From positions 608,600,173 through 608,664,172 of the forward strand of contig NC_081408.1 of NCBI RefSeq assembly GCF_030272615.1: a stretch of 64,000 nt of DNA, in the 5' to 3' direction. The notes beneath the pieces were generated by a model. It saw only the letters and a list, made by a program, of their open reading frames with translations. It did not search any database and was not told the DNA's origin. Positions 34,780-46,283 of this stretch are shown here, piece after piece. The translations under genes and the position numbers were made by a program. Source of the DNA: Cryptomeria japonica. Lineage: Eukaryota > Streptophyta > Pinopsida > Cupressales > Cupressaceae. Position 1 is the first letter of the stretch. Each line of letters starts with the position of its first letter.

Positions 34780-36725
34780 TTAAAGTTTTATAGGATGAGG
34801 AGGCAAGCAATTCTTATCAATATCAACCAAAGACTGAATGTTTTCTTTTAAGGCCTTATTTGCCAGAAAATCTGCAACACTATTAGCTTCTCTATAACAA
34901 TGAGAAATAGAGAAAGAACTAAAAAAGTCAAGCTGCAATAGAACCTTATCCAACCAATATTTTAAATTCCAAGAATTAGAAGAGCGATTTGTGATCGCAT
35001 AAAAGACAACTAATGAATCACCTTCTATCACCACATTTGAAACATGCAATGAAAGGAGAAAATCAAGCCCAACAGATAGAGCATGCAACTCAACCACATT
35101 ATTTGTCCCATCAGGAATACACTAACACTATGCTTTGATGACACTATCCTTATCATTAGAAACCACCACCCCAATGGCAAACTTCCCTGGATTGCCTCGA
35201 AAAGCTCCATTAAAGTTTAATTTATACTTGAAAGGAGGGGGGGCAACCAGACTATTTATTTTCTATTAATTGGGGGAGATCTTTTCATAGAAATGGCCCC
35301 ATGCAGAGGAAGCAATTGCAAAGCCGACCAATGCTTGATGACCCAACTGTCCCATGAGGTAAAAGTAAATTTAGGGCTAATTCCCTTGTAAATATAGGCC
35401 AAAGTAGATTCAGAGATGGACTTCTCAATACAACAAAGCACTTCTGATAATGTGGAAGAGTGTTTCCTAAAAATTCTGTTATTCCTTTCCAACCAAATCT
35501 TTCAAACGAGAATAGAAGGGGCAATCATCCATAGACAAGCATAAAAAGAAGATGAGCATAACAATGGCCAGCCCATGAATTGGGATTGAAGATCCCCACA
35601 TAAAACTACAAACCGGTTTAATTTCTGGAAAAGCCAGTACCAACATTGAGAAGCAAAAGGGAAATGGAGAAAAAGATGATCAACTAATTCTAAAAATCCT
35701 CCCCACATGACACATGGAAAAACAACAGTGATACCAAGCCTATCCAACCTCATACCCTTGAGAATTATATCCTGGACAGTTAGCCAAGCAAAAGCTCCTA
35801 CCTTTGGTAGACAGGCGACATGCCAAAACAACTTATAGGGCAAATCTTCCCCCCTACAACCAACAAACAAATAATTATACTCATCCTTAACCAAGTACTA
35901 CCCAGATTTTGAATGAACCCAAATAAGCTCATCTTCAGCCTCAGAGTAAAGCAATGTACATTTGCTCATTTCCTCAACTGATTTCCATCTAGCAATAGGG
36001 ACAAGGCCCAAGGAGTCCACCAAAAATTAATCCGCCACAAATAAACCCCAAGAAGATTTGAGAAGAGTCATAAGGGGCGACCAATCTCTTAGTCTAGTTA
36101 GAGTCGAGAAGCCATTCCAGACTTCCACTTTATGACCATTATGTATAAGCCAGGATAAATCAAGAAGAATAACAGACCTACATTCAACCATGAAATTCCA
36201 GATTACAGACCCCTTATGAAGCGAGGAAGTAGTAAAGATTGCTTCCCTAGGATAGTTTCTCAAATATTTTGCAAATAAAATAGATGCCCACTTAGAGGAA
36301 GGCTGCTTGTACAATTTCCAAACCAACTTAGCACCTAGAGCCAAATTTTGTTTTCCTAGATCCCTAACCCCTGCACCACCCATGTCTTTCACAGAGCAAA
36401 CCTTATCCCATGCTAACAAAGAAATTTGAGCCCTGATATTCACATTATCATTCCACAAAAAAAGACCTCAAAATTGACTGTAAATCAGTCACTGATTTAT
36501 TGGGAGCCTTTAAAATAGACAATAAATAAATAGGAACCAAATTTAAAATAGCCTTAATGAGCACAATCTTTCTTGAAAAAGAAAGCCATTTATGAGACCA
36601 AGACAGAACCCTTGAGGAGACTGCAACAGAAATTCGTTCCCAAAAATTATGTTTCTCCAACCCAGTGAAAAAAGGAATTCCCAAGTACTTACAAGGGAAT
36701 TGGCCAATAGAGAAACCCCAAAAAT
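34780..36725 (-). pseudogene. LINE ORF2, 3' part: end of reverse transcriptase, zinc-binding region, RNase H
   Basis: Continues ORF2 after the Copia insertion. Pieces in order: 36684-36448 (KYLGIPFFTG, LSFSRKIVLIKAIL), 36458-36027 (WNDNVNIRAQISLLAWDKVC), 35894-35502 (zinc-binding reverse-transcriptase-associated region, PKVGAFAWLTVQD), and RNase H about 35210-34780 (KLNFNGAFRGNPGK, then VIEGDS, REANSVADFLANKA). It has frame changes and stops, including TAG at 35128-35130, 35122-35124 and 35898-35900, each in a place that reads as glutamine. This domain set is typical of plant L1 LINEs. Confidence 0.85.
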
Positions 36726-37618
36726 TGTTGGGAAAAATGGTGTCTCAACCTTGCATTTATGCGAGGTTACTATTTATAGTAAGTTTTTATTTGAGCACGA
36801 AATGGTGCGAAACTCTCCCTGAAGCTTCTGGTTGGCTAGATAAGCATTCCGGTAAAGTTGCGTCGCAAGGTCACAACTAGTTTTGAAGATATTAAAGTTT
36901 TCGTCTTGGAGGGGTGCAATAAAATGTTTAAACTTAATTTTGGGGACTTTAGAGGCTCCGAAATGCCCTGAAAAGTTTCCGTAACCGGCGAAGCGGGTTA
37001 CGAGGTGATAGAGCACTTCGCGAGCTTTCTGGCGTTTCAAACGGTTCGTCAATCGGACACCCGGTTCTCAAGTTATGGCCTCCGGAAGTTTGTACTCCTG
37101 AAATAGGAAAAATAATTTGTATCGAATACATAAATGAGCTGTAAAAGGGAGCGACACGTGTTGATGTGTGCTTAACATGTCATAGGGCATCTAGAAGGGA
37201 GATAAGGTCGGCTACACCTTATTGGGTGGTTTTAGCCCATGGTTTTGTAATACCGTTTGATGGTTTCTTGTATTGTATCTCCTATTTATGAGGTGTGTGA
37301 GATAGAGGTTGTGTGTAAGAGTCTTATGGCTATTGAGTTGCCTCTGAATCTCTGATTAGTGGTACTCCTGCGAAGAGCTTGCTCTGCAAGTATTTTGTAA
37401 TCTGTTTTTGATTGCTGAATAAAATATTGAGCTGCTTTTGGAGGGTGGGGTTTTTCTCCCGAAAGGGTTTTCCCCACGTAAATCATTGTGTTGTGGTATG
37501 ATTGCTATTATATCTATTTCTATTTTCTGTAACTGTTGTAATGATCTGAAAAATTTTTGCATTACCCTCCTCTCAAGGTTAGTGTAGGAAGTTGTTTCTG
37601 CTACTTAACTTCCTTACA
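36726..37618 (+). repeat. 5' LTR of the intact Copia element
   Basis: Starts TGTTGGGAAAAATGG, ends CTTCCTTACA. A TATA-like ctatttatagt occurs near 36769. Confidence 0.95.
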
Positions 37619-37620
37619 AG

Positions 37621-37636
37621 TGGTATCAGAGCCTGA
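37621..37636 (+). other. Primer binding site, initiator Met tRNA type
   Basis: TGGTATCAGAGCCTGA two bases after the 5' LTR. Confidence 0.9.
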
Positions 37637-37742
37637 TCACCTTTGGTTTCAATTGTGGGCAGTTGGGTTTTTTGAACTAATCCAGATTTGAGTGGGAGCT
37701 TGTGCAGAAGACACTTTTTGATCTTGTTGCAGGAATATTCAG

Positions 37743-40700
37743 ATGGCGAGTTCGTCAGGGAGAATAGAGGTGGAGAAATTTAATGGAAGTAATTTTGAGA
37801 TGTGGAAGCTGAAGATGGAAGATCTGCTAATAGATCGAGATCTTTGGGATGCTGTTGATGCGAATGTCCAAAGGCCCTCAGATCCTACTGCGGCAGCTCA
37901 GTATGATGTTATGGACCGAAAAGCCAAGGGTCTAATCAGACTGTGCCTGGCAGACTCTGTTCTAATCAATGTCCATGAAGAGAACTCTGCAAAGAAGCTA
38001 TGGACTAAGCTTGGTGAGATGTATCAAGTGAAATCTTTATTAAATCAAATTTTCTTAAGAAAGAAATTGTATTCCTTGAAGATGGAAGAGGGTGGACGAA
38101 TTGCAGACCACCTAGAAGCATTCAATATGATTGTGGCTCAATTAGTATCCGTCGGTGTTAAGATGGACAAGGAGGAGAAATGTCAGATCTTGCTTTGTTC
38201 TTTGCCTGATTCATGGGATTCTCTTGTTATGGCTATCGGTAGTACTTCTGTTGTTTTGAAATCTGAAGACGTGGTGGGTGCCCTACTCGGTGAAGAGATG
38301 CGAAGGAAGGTATCCATCAGTTCAAAGGAAGCCCTAACCGTTCGTGGAAGACCTAAGGAGAAAGGCAAGAAGAATGAGAAGCGCGGCAAGTCCAAATCCA
38401 AAGGGAGATCGAAATCTCCTGGAAAGTCCAAAGTCATTTGCTGGAATTGCGGTAAACCAGGTCACATCCGTAAGGACTGCAAAGAAGAAAAGAAGAAGAA
38501 AAAGAAAAAGTTCGATTCTGATTCTGAGTCTGACAAGGAAGATGGCGATGCATTTATTGCGGCTTTGGCGACTCATGCAGGTAATGATGCCTGGCTAATT
38601 GACTCAGGTGCATCTTTTCATATGACTTCCAATAGAGATTGGTTTTCTGAATATGAAGGATTTAATGGAGGTAAGGTGTACTTGGGTGATGATTCACCTC
38701 TAGACATTGTTGGTCGAGGTAAGGTTAGAATCAGGTTTTCTGATGGTAGAATAAAAGGGATTAATGGTGTGCTGCATATCCCTGGATTAAAACGAAACCT
38801 GTTATCTGTGAGCAAACTGATAGATGCGGGTGTGCAGGTAGTCTTTTCTGAAACAGGATGTAAGATGATTAAGGGTGCTATGGTAGTTGCTAGAGGTGTC
38901 AGGTTTGGCACTTTGTATAAGCTTGAAGCATACACTGTTGAGTGTAATAGCACTTCTGTAAAAAGCAAATCTGCGGATACTTCACTGGAAGATTTGAAGG
39001 TTTCACCTTCAGCAGATGGAAATGGTTTTTGGGTACGTAAGGGTGCTCTTTCGTCTGAAGCAAAGTTACCTGCAGAGAAGACTATGTTATGGCACCAGAG
39101 ACTTGGCCACATTGGAGAAAAGGGTCTAAGGACCTTGAAAAATAAAAACCTTGTTGAAGGTTTGAATGACTGTAACCTTGACTTTGATTTCTGTGAGCAT
39201 TGCATTTATGGAAAACAAAACCGCGTTCAGTTTTACTCGAGTTCTCATAAAACTTGTGGTGTTTTGGATCTTATCCATTCTGATGTGTTTGGTCCAGTAG
39301 ATGTCTCTTCGATTGGAAAATCCACATATTATGTTTCATTTATTGATGATTTTAGTAGAAGGACATGGGTTTATTTTCTAAAGAGTAAATCTGAAGTTTT
39401 TAGTCGTTTTAAAGAATTTAAAGCAATGGTTGAGTTGCAGACTGGAAAGAAAATAAAATGTTTGAGAACTGATAATGGCGGTGAGTTTTGCTCTAATGAT
39501 TTTGATAGATTCTGTAAAGACTGTGGAATTAATAGGCAGAAGACAACTCCGTATTCTCCACAGCAGAATGGAGTTGCAGAAAGAATGAACAGGACACTGA
39601 TGGAAAAGGCTAGGAGTATGTTGAGTGGTGCTGGTCTTGAACAAAAGTTTTGGGCTGAAGCTGTTGCCACTGTTTGCTACCTGATTAACAGGTCTCCTAC
39701 ATCAGCTCTTGTTGATAAAACGCCTATGGAAGCATGGTCAGGTCACAAGCCTTCATTGAGACATCTTAGAGTTTTTGGTTGCGAGGCATATGCACATGTG
39801 CCAAAGGAGAAGCGAACAAAGTTGGAGAACAAGGCTGTGAAATGTATCTTCATCGGGTATAGTTATGGTGTGAAAGGATACAAGCTTTGGGACCCTGTTG
39901 CACAAAAGGTAATTCACAGTAGAAGTGTTCTTTTTAGAGAAATTAAGTCTCCTTCTGTTACATTGCAGCCAGAACAGACTAAAAAAGAAGATGTGATTCA
40001 ACTTCCTTCTACACCTGAAAGAGTTGAATCAAGACCCCTAGATAGACAAGAATTTGAGGAGAGCTCGTCTAGCTCTGAATCTTCAGAAGAGGAGGAAGAA
40101 CCTCCAACTCAGCTTGTTCGAAGGTCTACAAGACATAGACAACCACCTGAAAGGTATTCACCTGATGATTGGAGATGTATTTTTGCTCTGAATACTAGTG
40201 TGGATGAACCGAAATCTGTAGAAGAGGCATTAGGTATGAATGATGCAGAATCCTGGAAGATTGCTATGGAGGAAGAAATGACAGCCTTGAAAAAGAATGA
40301 TACATGGGATCTTATACCATTGCCTGAAGGACGAAAACCTGTTGGTTGTAAATGGGTGTTCAAGAAAAAGATTGGTTCAGATGGAAGCATTGAAAAGTAT
40401 AAAGCAAGGTTAGTTGCAAAAGGCTACTCTCAGGTTGAGGGTGTTGATTACGGTGAGATATTTTCTCTTGTTGCAAAAATGACGTCCATTAGATTTTTGC
40501 TTTCTATTGCTACTGCTTATGATTTAGAGGTTGAGCAAATGGATGTGAAAACTGCTTTCCTTCATGGTGATTTGGAGGAAGATATTTATATGACACAGCC
40601 GGAGCACTATGTGGTGAAAGGCAAAAGTAATTTGGTCTGTAAATTGAAGAAATCTTTGTATGGCCTCAAACAAAGTCCTAGGATGTGGTACCAGAAATTT

Positions 40701-41786
40701 GATACATATGTGTTGAGTTTAGGATTTGAACGTTCTAAATCAGATCACTATGTTTATTATAAATCTTATGGTGATCATTTCTTATTCATTGCATTGTATG
40801 TTGATGATATGTTATTCATTGGTAAAGGGAAAGGTATGATTTCAGAACTGAAGTCTCAGCTCGCTGCTAAATTTGAAATGAAAGATCTTGGTGCAGCAAA
40901 GCACATTCTTGGGATGGAAATTAGAAGAGATAGGGTGAACAGAAAGCTATGGCTAGGCCAGAGTAAGTATGTGAATTCAGTGTTACAGAGGTTCAACATG
41001 CAGAATTGTAGACCATTGAGTGTTCCTTTTACAGTTGGAATGAAACTATCTGTTTCAGATTGTCCTACATCCCCATTGGAGATGGAAGACATGAGCAGAG
41101 TGCCTTACCAGAGTGCAGTTGGAAGCTTGATGTATGCTATGGTCTGTACTAGACCAGATATTGCCCAAGCAGTGGGAGTACTTTCTAGATATATGTCTAA
41201 TCCTGGTAGAGTTCATTGGGATGCAGTCAAAAGAGTCTTCAGATATTTGAAGGGTACTTCAGAGTATTCTTTGTGTTATCATGGTAATTTAGTTGGAGAC
41301 ATGACTTCCCTTGATATCCATGGTTATGTAGATTCAGATTGGGCAGGTGATATTGATAGCAGAAGATCCACCAGTGCTTATGTGTTTACTTTGTTTGGTG
41401 GTGCAATTAGTTGGATGAGTAAGCAACAGGCTGTGGTTGCTTTATCCACTACTGAAGCAGAGTATATGGCAGCTACTCATGCTTGTAAAGAGGCCATTTG
41501 GCTTAAGAGACTGTGTTCGGATATTGGAATAAAACAAGGTACAGTGACGGTTTACTGTGACAGTCAGAGTGTAATTAGCCTAGCTAAGAACCCGACATTT
41601 CATGCCCGGACCAAACATATTGATGTTCAGTATCATTTTGTTAGAGATATGGTCGAAGATGGTAGGGTGAAGCTGGTTAAGGTGGACACTTTGATGAATG
41701 TTGTAGATGCTTTAACTAAGGCTGTGAGCACAGAGAAGTTCAGATGGTGTTCAGAGTCTATGGGCCTTATGGCCCCTAGCAATTGA
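37743..41786 (+). CDS. Copia gag-pol polyprotein, 1,347 residues, intact
   Basis: Single open frame. Gag (UBN2-type) about 1-190, starting IEVEKFNGSNFEMWKLKM; Lys/Ser-rich linker; CCHC knuckle 233-246 (CWNCGKPGHIRKDC). Protease with the catalytic triad in WLIDSGASFHMT (D287). Integrase zinc-binding His/Cys from LWHQRLGHIG (His 451) to CEHCIYGKQ; core with LIHSDVFGP, LRTDNGGEF and NGVAERMNR, so all three acidic residues are present. Reverse transcriptase with QMDVKTAFLHGDL and YVDDMLFIG (D1021, D1022). RNase H with YVDSDWAGD (D1197), TTEAEY and VYCDSQS, ending in TKHIDVQYHFVRD. Length and order fit the Tork/Tnt1 lineage. No catalytic residue is missing; it could be active. Confidence 0.97.
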   Translation: MASSSGRIEVEKFNGSNFEMWKLKMEDLLIDRDLWDAVDANVQRPSDPTAAAQYDVMDRKAKGLIRLCLADSVLINVHEENSAKKLWTKLGEMYQVKSLLNQIFLRKKLYSLKMEEGGRIADHLEAFNMIVAQLVSVGVKMDKEEKCQILLCSLPDSWDSLVMAIGSTSVVLKSEDVVGALLGEEMRRKVSISSKEALTVRGRPKEKGKKNEKRGKSKSKGRSKSPGKSKVICWNCGKPGHIRKDCKEEKKKKKKKFDSDSESDKEDGDAFIAALATHAGNDAWLIDSGASFHMTSNRDWFSEYEGFNGGKVYLGDDSPLDIVGRGKVRIRFSDGRIKGINGVLHIPGLKRNLLSVSKLIDAGVQVVFSETGCKMIKGAMVVARGVRFGTLYKLEAYTVECNSTSVKSKSADTSLEDLKVSPSADGNGFWVRKGALSSEAKLPAEKTMLWHQRLGHIGEKGLRTLKNKNLVEGLNDCNLDFDFCEHCIYGKQNRVQFYSSSHKTCGVLDLIHSDVFGPVDVSSIGKSTYYVSFIDDFSRRTWVYFLKSKSEVFSRFKEFKAMVELQTGKKIKCLRTDNGGEFCSNDFDRFCKDCGINRQKTTPYSPQQNGVAERMNRTLMEKARSMLSGAGLEQKFWAEAVATVCYLINRSPTSALVDKTPMEAWSGHKPSLRHLRVFGCEAYAHVPKEKRTKLENKAVKCIFIGYSYGVKGYKLWDPVAQKVIHSRSVLFREIKSPSVTLQPEQTKKEDVIQLPSTPERVESRPLDRQEFEESSSSSESSEEEEEPPTQLVRRSTRHRQPPERYSPDDWRCIFALNTSVDEPKSVEEALGMNDAESWKIAMEEEMTALKKNDTWDLIPLPEGRKPVGCKWVFKKKIGSDGSIEKYKARLVAKGYSQVEGVDYGEIFSLVAKMTSIRFLLSIATAYDLEVEQMDVKTAFLHGDLEEDIYMTQPEHYVVKGKSNLVCKLKKSLYGLKQSPRMWYQKFDTYVLSLGFERSKSDHYVYYKSYGDHFLFIALYVDDMLFIGKGKGMISELKSQLAAKFEMKDLGAAKHILGMEIRRDRVNRKLWLGQSKYVNSVLQRFNMQNCRPLSVPFTVGMKLSVSDCPTSPLEMEDMSRVPYQSAVGSLMYAMVCTRPDIAQAVGVLSRYMSNPGRVHWDAVKRVFRYLKGTSEYSLCYHGNLVGDMTSLDIHGYVDSDWAGDIDSRRSTSAYVFTLFGGAISWMSKQQAVVALSTTEAEYMAATHACKEAIWLKRLCSDIGIKQGTVTVYCDSQSVISLAKNPTFHARTKHIDVQYHFVRDMVEDGRVKLVKVDTLMNVVDALTKAVSTEKFRWCSESMGLMAPSN

Positions 41787-41830
41787 TTCATTGTGTTGAC
41801 ATTCCCTTCCGCTCATGCAAGGTGTTCGAC

Positions 41831-41842
41831 AAGTGGGAGATT
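41831..41842 (+). other. Polypurine tract of the intact Copia element
   Basis: AAGTGGGAGATT immediately before the 3' LTR. Confidence 0.8.
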
Positions 41843-42736
41843 TGTTGGGAAAAATGGTGTCTCAACCTTGCATTTATGCGAGGTTACTATTTATAGTAAG
41901 TTTTTATTTGAGCACGAAATGGTGCGAAACTCTCCCTGAAGCTTCTGGTTGGCTAGATAAGCATTCCGGTAAAGTTGCGTCGCAAGGTCACAGCTAGTTT
42001 TGAAGATATTAAAGTTTTCATCTTGGAGGGGTGCAATAAAATGTTTAAACTTAATTTTGGGGACTTTAGAGGCTCCGAAACGCCCTGAAAAGTTTCCGTA
42101 ACCGGCGAAGCCAGTTACAAGGTGATAGAGCACTTCGCGAGCTTTCCGGCGTTTCAAACGGTTCGTCAATCGGACACCCGGTTCTCAAGTTATGGCCTCC
42201 GAAAGTTTGTACTCCTGAAATAGGAAAAATAATTTGTATCGAATACATAAATGAGCTGTAAAAAAGAGCGACACGTGTTGATGTGTGCTTTAACATGTCA
42301 TAGGGCATCTAGAAGGGAGATAAGGTCGGCTACACCTTATTGGGTGGTTTTAGCCCATGGTTTTGTAATATCGTTTGATGGTTTCTTGTATTGTATCTCC
42401 TATTTATGAGGTGTGTGAGATAGAGGTTGTGTGTAAGAGTCTTATGGCTATTGAGTTGCCTCTGAATCTCTGATTAGTGGTACTCCTGCGAAGAGCTTGC
42501 TCTGCAAGTATTTTGTAATCTGTTTTTGATTGCTGAATAAAATATTGAGCTGCTTTTGGAGGGTGGGGTTTTTCTCCCGAAAGGGTTTTCCCCACGTAAA
42601 TCATTGTGTTGTGGTATGATTGCTATTATATCTATTTCTATTTTCTGTAACTGTTGTAATGATCTGAAAAAGTTTTGCATTACCCTCCTCTCAAGGTTAG
42701 TGTAGGAAGTTGTTTCCGCTACTTAACTTCCTTACA
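41843..42736 (+). repeat. 3' LTR of the intact Copia element
   Basis: Pairs with 36726-37618. Confidence 0.95.
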
Positions 42737-42741
42737 AAAAT

Positions 42742-44271
42742 GAGTCAGCCTAGATTGCACCAAAGGGGAAACATTAAGAAATAAAATCTTAGATTTGGCA
42801 GTGTTTATTTTCTGACTAGAAAATGAAGCATAATCCCTAATGATCTTACTAATAACTTTTGCTTCCCCCATTGTGGCCTGACCAAACAATAACATGTCAT
42901 CAGCAAATAAACAATGAGAATGACTAGCAGCCATATGTGGAATACAAATACCCTTCCAATGACGTTTCTCCCTAGCACCCAAAATAGCTCTACTAAGAGC
43001 TTCAGCTAGAATAATAAACAAGAAAGGAGACAGTGGGTCTCCTTGTCTAAGACCTCTAGAAGAAGCAAAAAACCCACACGAGGAACCATTAAAAATCACC
43101 GAGAACCTAGCAGTGATAATACATGCATTTATCCATTTCACCCACTTCACCCCAAACCCAAATTTGTTAAGTACAGAAGAGAGAGCCTGCCAACTAACCC
43201 TATCATAAGTTGTGAAATAGCTGAAGCAAAACTATAATAAAAAAAATAAGACTCCTCAGTTAGCAATGATTTAAAGAAGAAAACAGCCTCAGTGGTAATC
43301 TCCTTATCCTCCGTGAGGTGAACCCCATCAGGATTTTGAATACAAGAGATCCTATTCTGTTGCCTCTTTAACTTAGTAGATGAATGAAAAAAATTAGTAT
43401 TCCTATCTCCATCACTCAGCCAAATATCCCTAGATTTCTGTCACCAATATATTTCCTCCCGAAAGAGAACCTCCTCAAGTTGAGAGTTCAATAATTTATA
43501 CTTATCAAAGGTAACAGAATCCATCCCATATTTCATAGCCCTAGTATTTAGAACATCAAGTTCTTCTTGAATCCTAACCTTTTCAGAGAAAATGTTTTTA
43601 AAATTCAATACATTCCAAGTCTTAATCTATTATTTAAGAAAGGAAAGTTTTTAGACAAATCGAAACATTCTTGTACTAGAAATGAAAGGGGTCGAAGTCC
43701 ACCAAGATTCTAAAAGCGTTAAAAATGATGGATCTCGGAACCACATGGGCTCAAATTTAAACAAAGCCCGCCCAGGAGCTCTATCACCCAAAATAGACAA
43801 CATAATTGGAAAATGATCAAATCTGGAACTAGGCAAAACCATAGCAACAACATCCACATCTTGAAGAAATCCATTTAGCAGAGATCAAAAAATGATCAAG
43901 CCTTTCAGCAATCTGCGAAAATTCTTTCCTCCTATTTGTCCAAGTGAAAGGTCCATTCAAAGTATTACAATCCATCAAGTCATTTTTTTGAATAAAAGAA
44001 GAAAAATCAACAATAATGTGCTTATTCGGTAGAATAACTTAGTAGACATATCATTCCAAAGAAAAGCCAAACCCCCAGAAGCCCCCACAGAAGGGGAAAC
44101 ACCAAACTTCCACAACTTCCTTTTAGAAAATAGATAATCATCACCTTGCATACTTAACTTAGTCTCTTGCAACATTAACACATCACACTTCATTAAGTCT
44201 AATTGTGACTTAATGAGGCATCTTTTGTTAGGGGTATTTAAGCCCCTAACATTCCAAGTAATGACCTTCAT
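42742..44271 (-). pseudogene. LINE ORF2, 5' part: endonuclease and reverse transcriptase start
   Basis: ATG at 44271 opens the AP-endonuclease: MKVITWNVRGLN, MLQETKL, ASGGLAFLWND; a later piece at 43857-43651 has SSRFDHFPIMLSI. Then about 43440-43240 reads LSDGDRNTNFFHS, as in plant LINEs, followed by reverse transcriptase from TYDRVSWQ to RGLRQGDPLSPFLF and CLFADDMLLFG (catalytic Asp pair present). Between FFKSLLTEES and TYDRVSW about 150-200 residues of the family's palm and finger region are missing, at an A-rich spot near 43225-43245. That deletion alone would kill the enzyme. Confidence 0.85.
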
Positions 44272-44349
44272 TTCTCTCGAGGGGAGACAATCTCTCCCCT
44301 CTTCTCAACTGCATTATCATAACCAACAATGACTCCCTCCAGTGAAGCC

Positions 44350-46229
44350 TGCAAGCTATGTTTGGATGCAACTGACCTAGTAAAAGGAGGGATAAATTTT
44401 GTTTTCCTCTTTATCGATCCCGGACTTGAGCTCAGAAGCGTAGACTAGATACCAGCATCTATTTCTAATTGAGTATAAAACGCCTTTGGTTTCCTTCCTC
44501 GCTTAGCGAGACAAGGAGTAGGAGAGGAAGGAGACAATGGAAACTGAACCAATGATTTATTAATTTCAGGATCAAACTCCACATTACTTATCACACACAA
44601 AGCACTCTCACCATCTTGAACTTTTTATGAAGAAAGAATTTCAAAAGGGTTAGAGGATGGGGGGATAACCAAAGAGGAATTCAATTTGACCAAATCCTGG
44701 TCAATAGTATCTACCACCTTATCAGTAACAATAGAATTCAAGGTAATGTTATGTTCAGATACCAACTTTTGAGCTTTGGAAATTAAACCCTCATTAGGAA
44801 GGAAAGAAGTGTTAACTTTAGAAATTAAACCCTCATCAGGAAGGAATGAAGTGTCAATTCCATAAACCAAAGGATGGGCATTTTTCTAAGGAGGACTAGA
44901 AGAGATCATAGGCATCCTCCCCTCTATCAGAGATCCTAAACCCATCCTCCTATCAACATTCTGTTCATCTACCAAAGGAAAAACTTCATCTTCAATAAGG
45001 ACGGGAGTTGGAATAGGAACCCCTTGGGATTTAGGTGATTTCGATAAACCCTCAAAATGAGAACTAACAGGAATACAAGCACCATGACCACCATTAGTGT
45101 CTGGGTTTTCAAGAATTGAATTAGTCAATTTAGAAGGCCAGTCCACCTTGTCTCCAAATGACAAACCCTTAAGGGAAGCAAATAAAGCAGAATGCATGAT
45201 CACAGAAGCCCTAGAAAACCAATTAGAATCCCAAACAATACTCTACTGGTAAATCCAATCAATAGATTTTAAATTACAATTACAAGGAACCACGGTGGTT
45301 GAAGAAAGCAAAACACAAATCTTAACCCTAAAAACCCCATCCTCAAAACTGAATGCGAGTGAATAAATTTCCCAAATGAATCCCCAATTTTCTGCAAAAT
45401 ATTCAGCTCTGAAAACTCACAGGGAAGCCTAGGAAATGAGAACCAAGTGGGAGTAGATTTTACAATATCTTGCGAAGCAAAAAAAAAAGGTTTCCAATTT
45501 TCCACAAAAATTAAATTACGACCAGGCCAAAAGAACGGCTTTACCAGATCCCGCTGTTTAGCATCCACAGAATCAAAAATAACAATGATGGAGCATGAAG
45601 AAAGAACCTAAAAGTAAACCGTGCCATACCAGAGAGAATGCATCTTATGATGAATTTTCGAAAGCAAAATATTGTCACCCCAAACCTAAATTAAAACCGC
45701 TAAGGAATCTAGATCCCTATCTTTTTTATCAAAGGGTGCTTCAACCACAAAAATGCAAGGTATCGGCAGCCAAACCTTGTCTGTGGAGGTATGCTTACCC
45801 AAGGGCTTGTCTGTTTGTAACAGGAGGCAAGACAATATTTGGCCATGAAATCCCTATAGAATTCTCCATCACAACCTTAGCAGACGTAGGTTTGCCTCTA
45901 CGGTTACTTCCAAATGTAGAGCTAGGTTTGTCTCTAGGGTTACTTCCAGACCCCGCAATTCCTTGAGACTTAGATCGCACAACAAATTTTTTCTGAGGAC
46001 GAAAAAACCCCTTGAAATAAGTCGACCTCAACCTTCCAGAGTTCCATCAACGCCACTCATTATTTTCTTGAGAAAGAACATCCACCCATTTTCCATTCTG
46101 GAAAACCCACTGTGGAATATGGTCACAATGTAAGCCAAAAGGATCAGAGGGAGGAAGAGGGTCGCCAAGGGCATCCTCTCCCCAACTCAAATTATGCCGT
46201 GAAACCCTAACATGCGATATTTCACCCAT
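44350..46229 (-). pseudogene. LINE ORF1 (RNA-binding, DUF4283-like)
   Basis: Starts at ATG 46229 (MGEISHVRVSRHNLSWGED) and is broken by stops and shifts. The piece 45568-45269 has NLIFVENWKPFF and TPTWFSFPRLPCEF, the pattern of the DUF4283 segment in plant LINE ORF1 proteins. Near 44855-44775 a 13-residue unit (TSFLPDEGLISKV / TSFLPNEGLISKA) is duplicated in tandem. ORF1 products bind the element's RNA; this copy cannot make one. The lower limit is approximate. Confidence 0.65.
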
Positions 46230-46240
46230 CTCGCCCACTA

Positions 46241-46253
46241 AGCTAAGTATAAG
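46241..46253. repeat. LINE target-site duplication, 5' side
   Basis: AGCTAAGTATAAG, identical to 32733-32745. Confidence 0.9.
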
Positions 46254-46283
46254 CTGATTCAACCATGGACTACGTATTAGATC

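Larger units (their letters stand above)
36726..42736 (+). mobile_element. Intact young Ty1/Copia retrotransposon (Tork/Tnt1-like)
   Basis: LTRs at 36726-37618 and 41843-42736 (893 and 894 bases) differ by only about 14 substitutions and one indel by eye, roughly 98% identical. The target duplication is AAAAT (36721-36725, 42737-42741), lying inside the LINE reverse transcriptase. LTR ends are TGTTGG ... TTACA. Primer site TGGTATCAGAGCCTGA at 37621; purine tract AAGTGGGAGATT at 41831-41842. One uninterrupted polyprotein. All features needed for an autonomous element are present. Confidence 0.97.
32746..46240 (-). mobile_element. L1-type LINE, interrupted by a Copia element
   Basis: Minus-strand non-LTR retrotransposon of about 7.5 kb once the 6-kb Copia insertion is removed. 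A 13-bp duplication AGCTAAGTATAAG lies at both ends (32733-32745, 46241-46253). The 3' end is a CAAAAA-repeat/poly(A) tail (TTTTTG repeats on the plus strand, 32746-32779). Order from the 5' end: ORF1, endonuclease, reverse transcriptase, zinc-binding region, RNase H, then an extra frame and tail. The first ATG is only 11 bases inside the 5' limit, so the copy is full-length or nearly so. Stops, frameshifts and a deletion in the reverse transcriptase show it is dead. Confidence 0.9.

Noticed and set aside
38618-39205. 195-codon minus-strand frame
   Set aside because: Lies antisense to the intact Copia polyprotein and has no family text.
45595-45966. 123-codon plus-strand frame
   Set aside because: Antisense shadow of LINE ORF1, whose minus-strand reading has recognisable family text.
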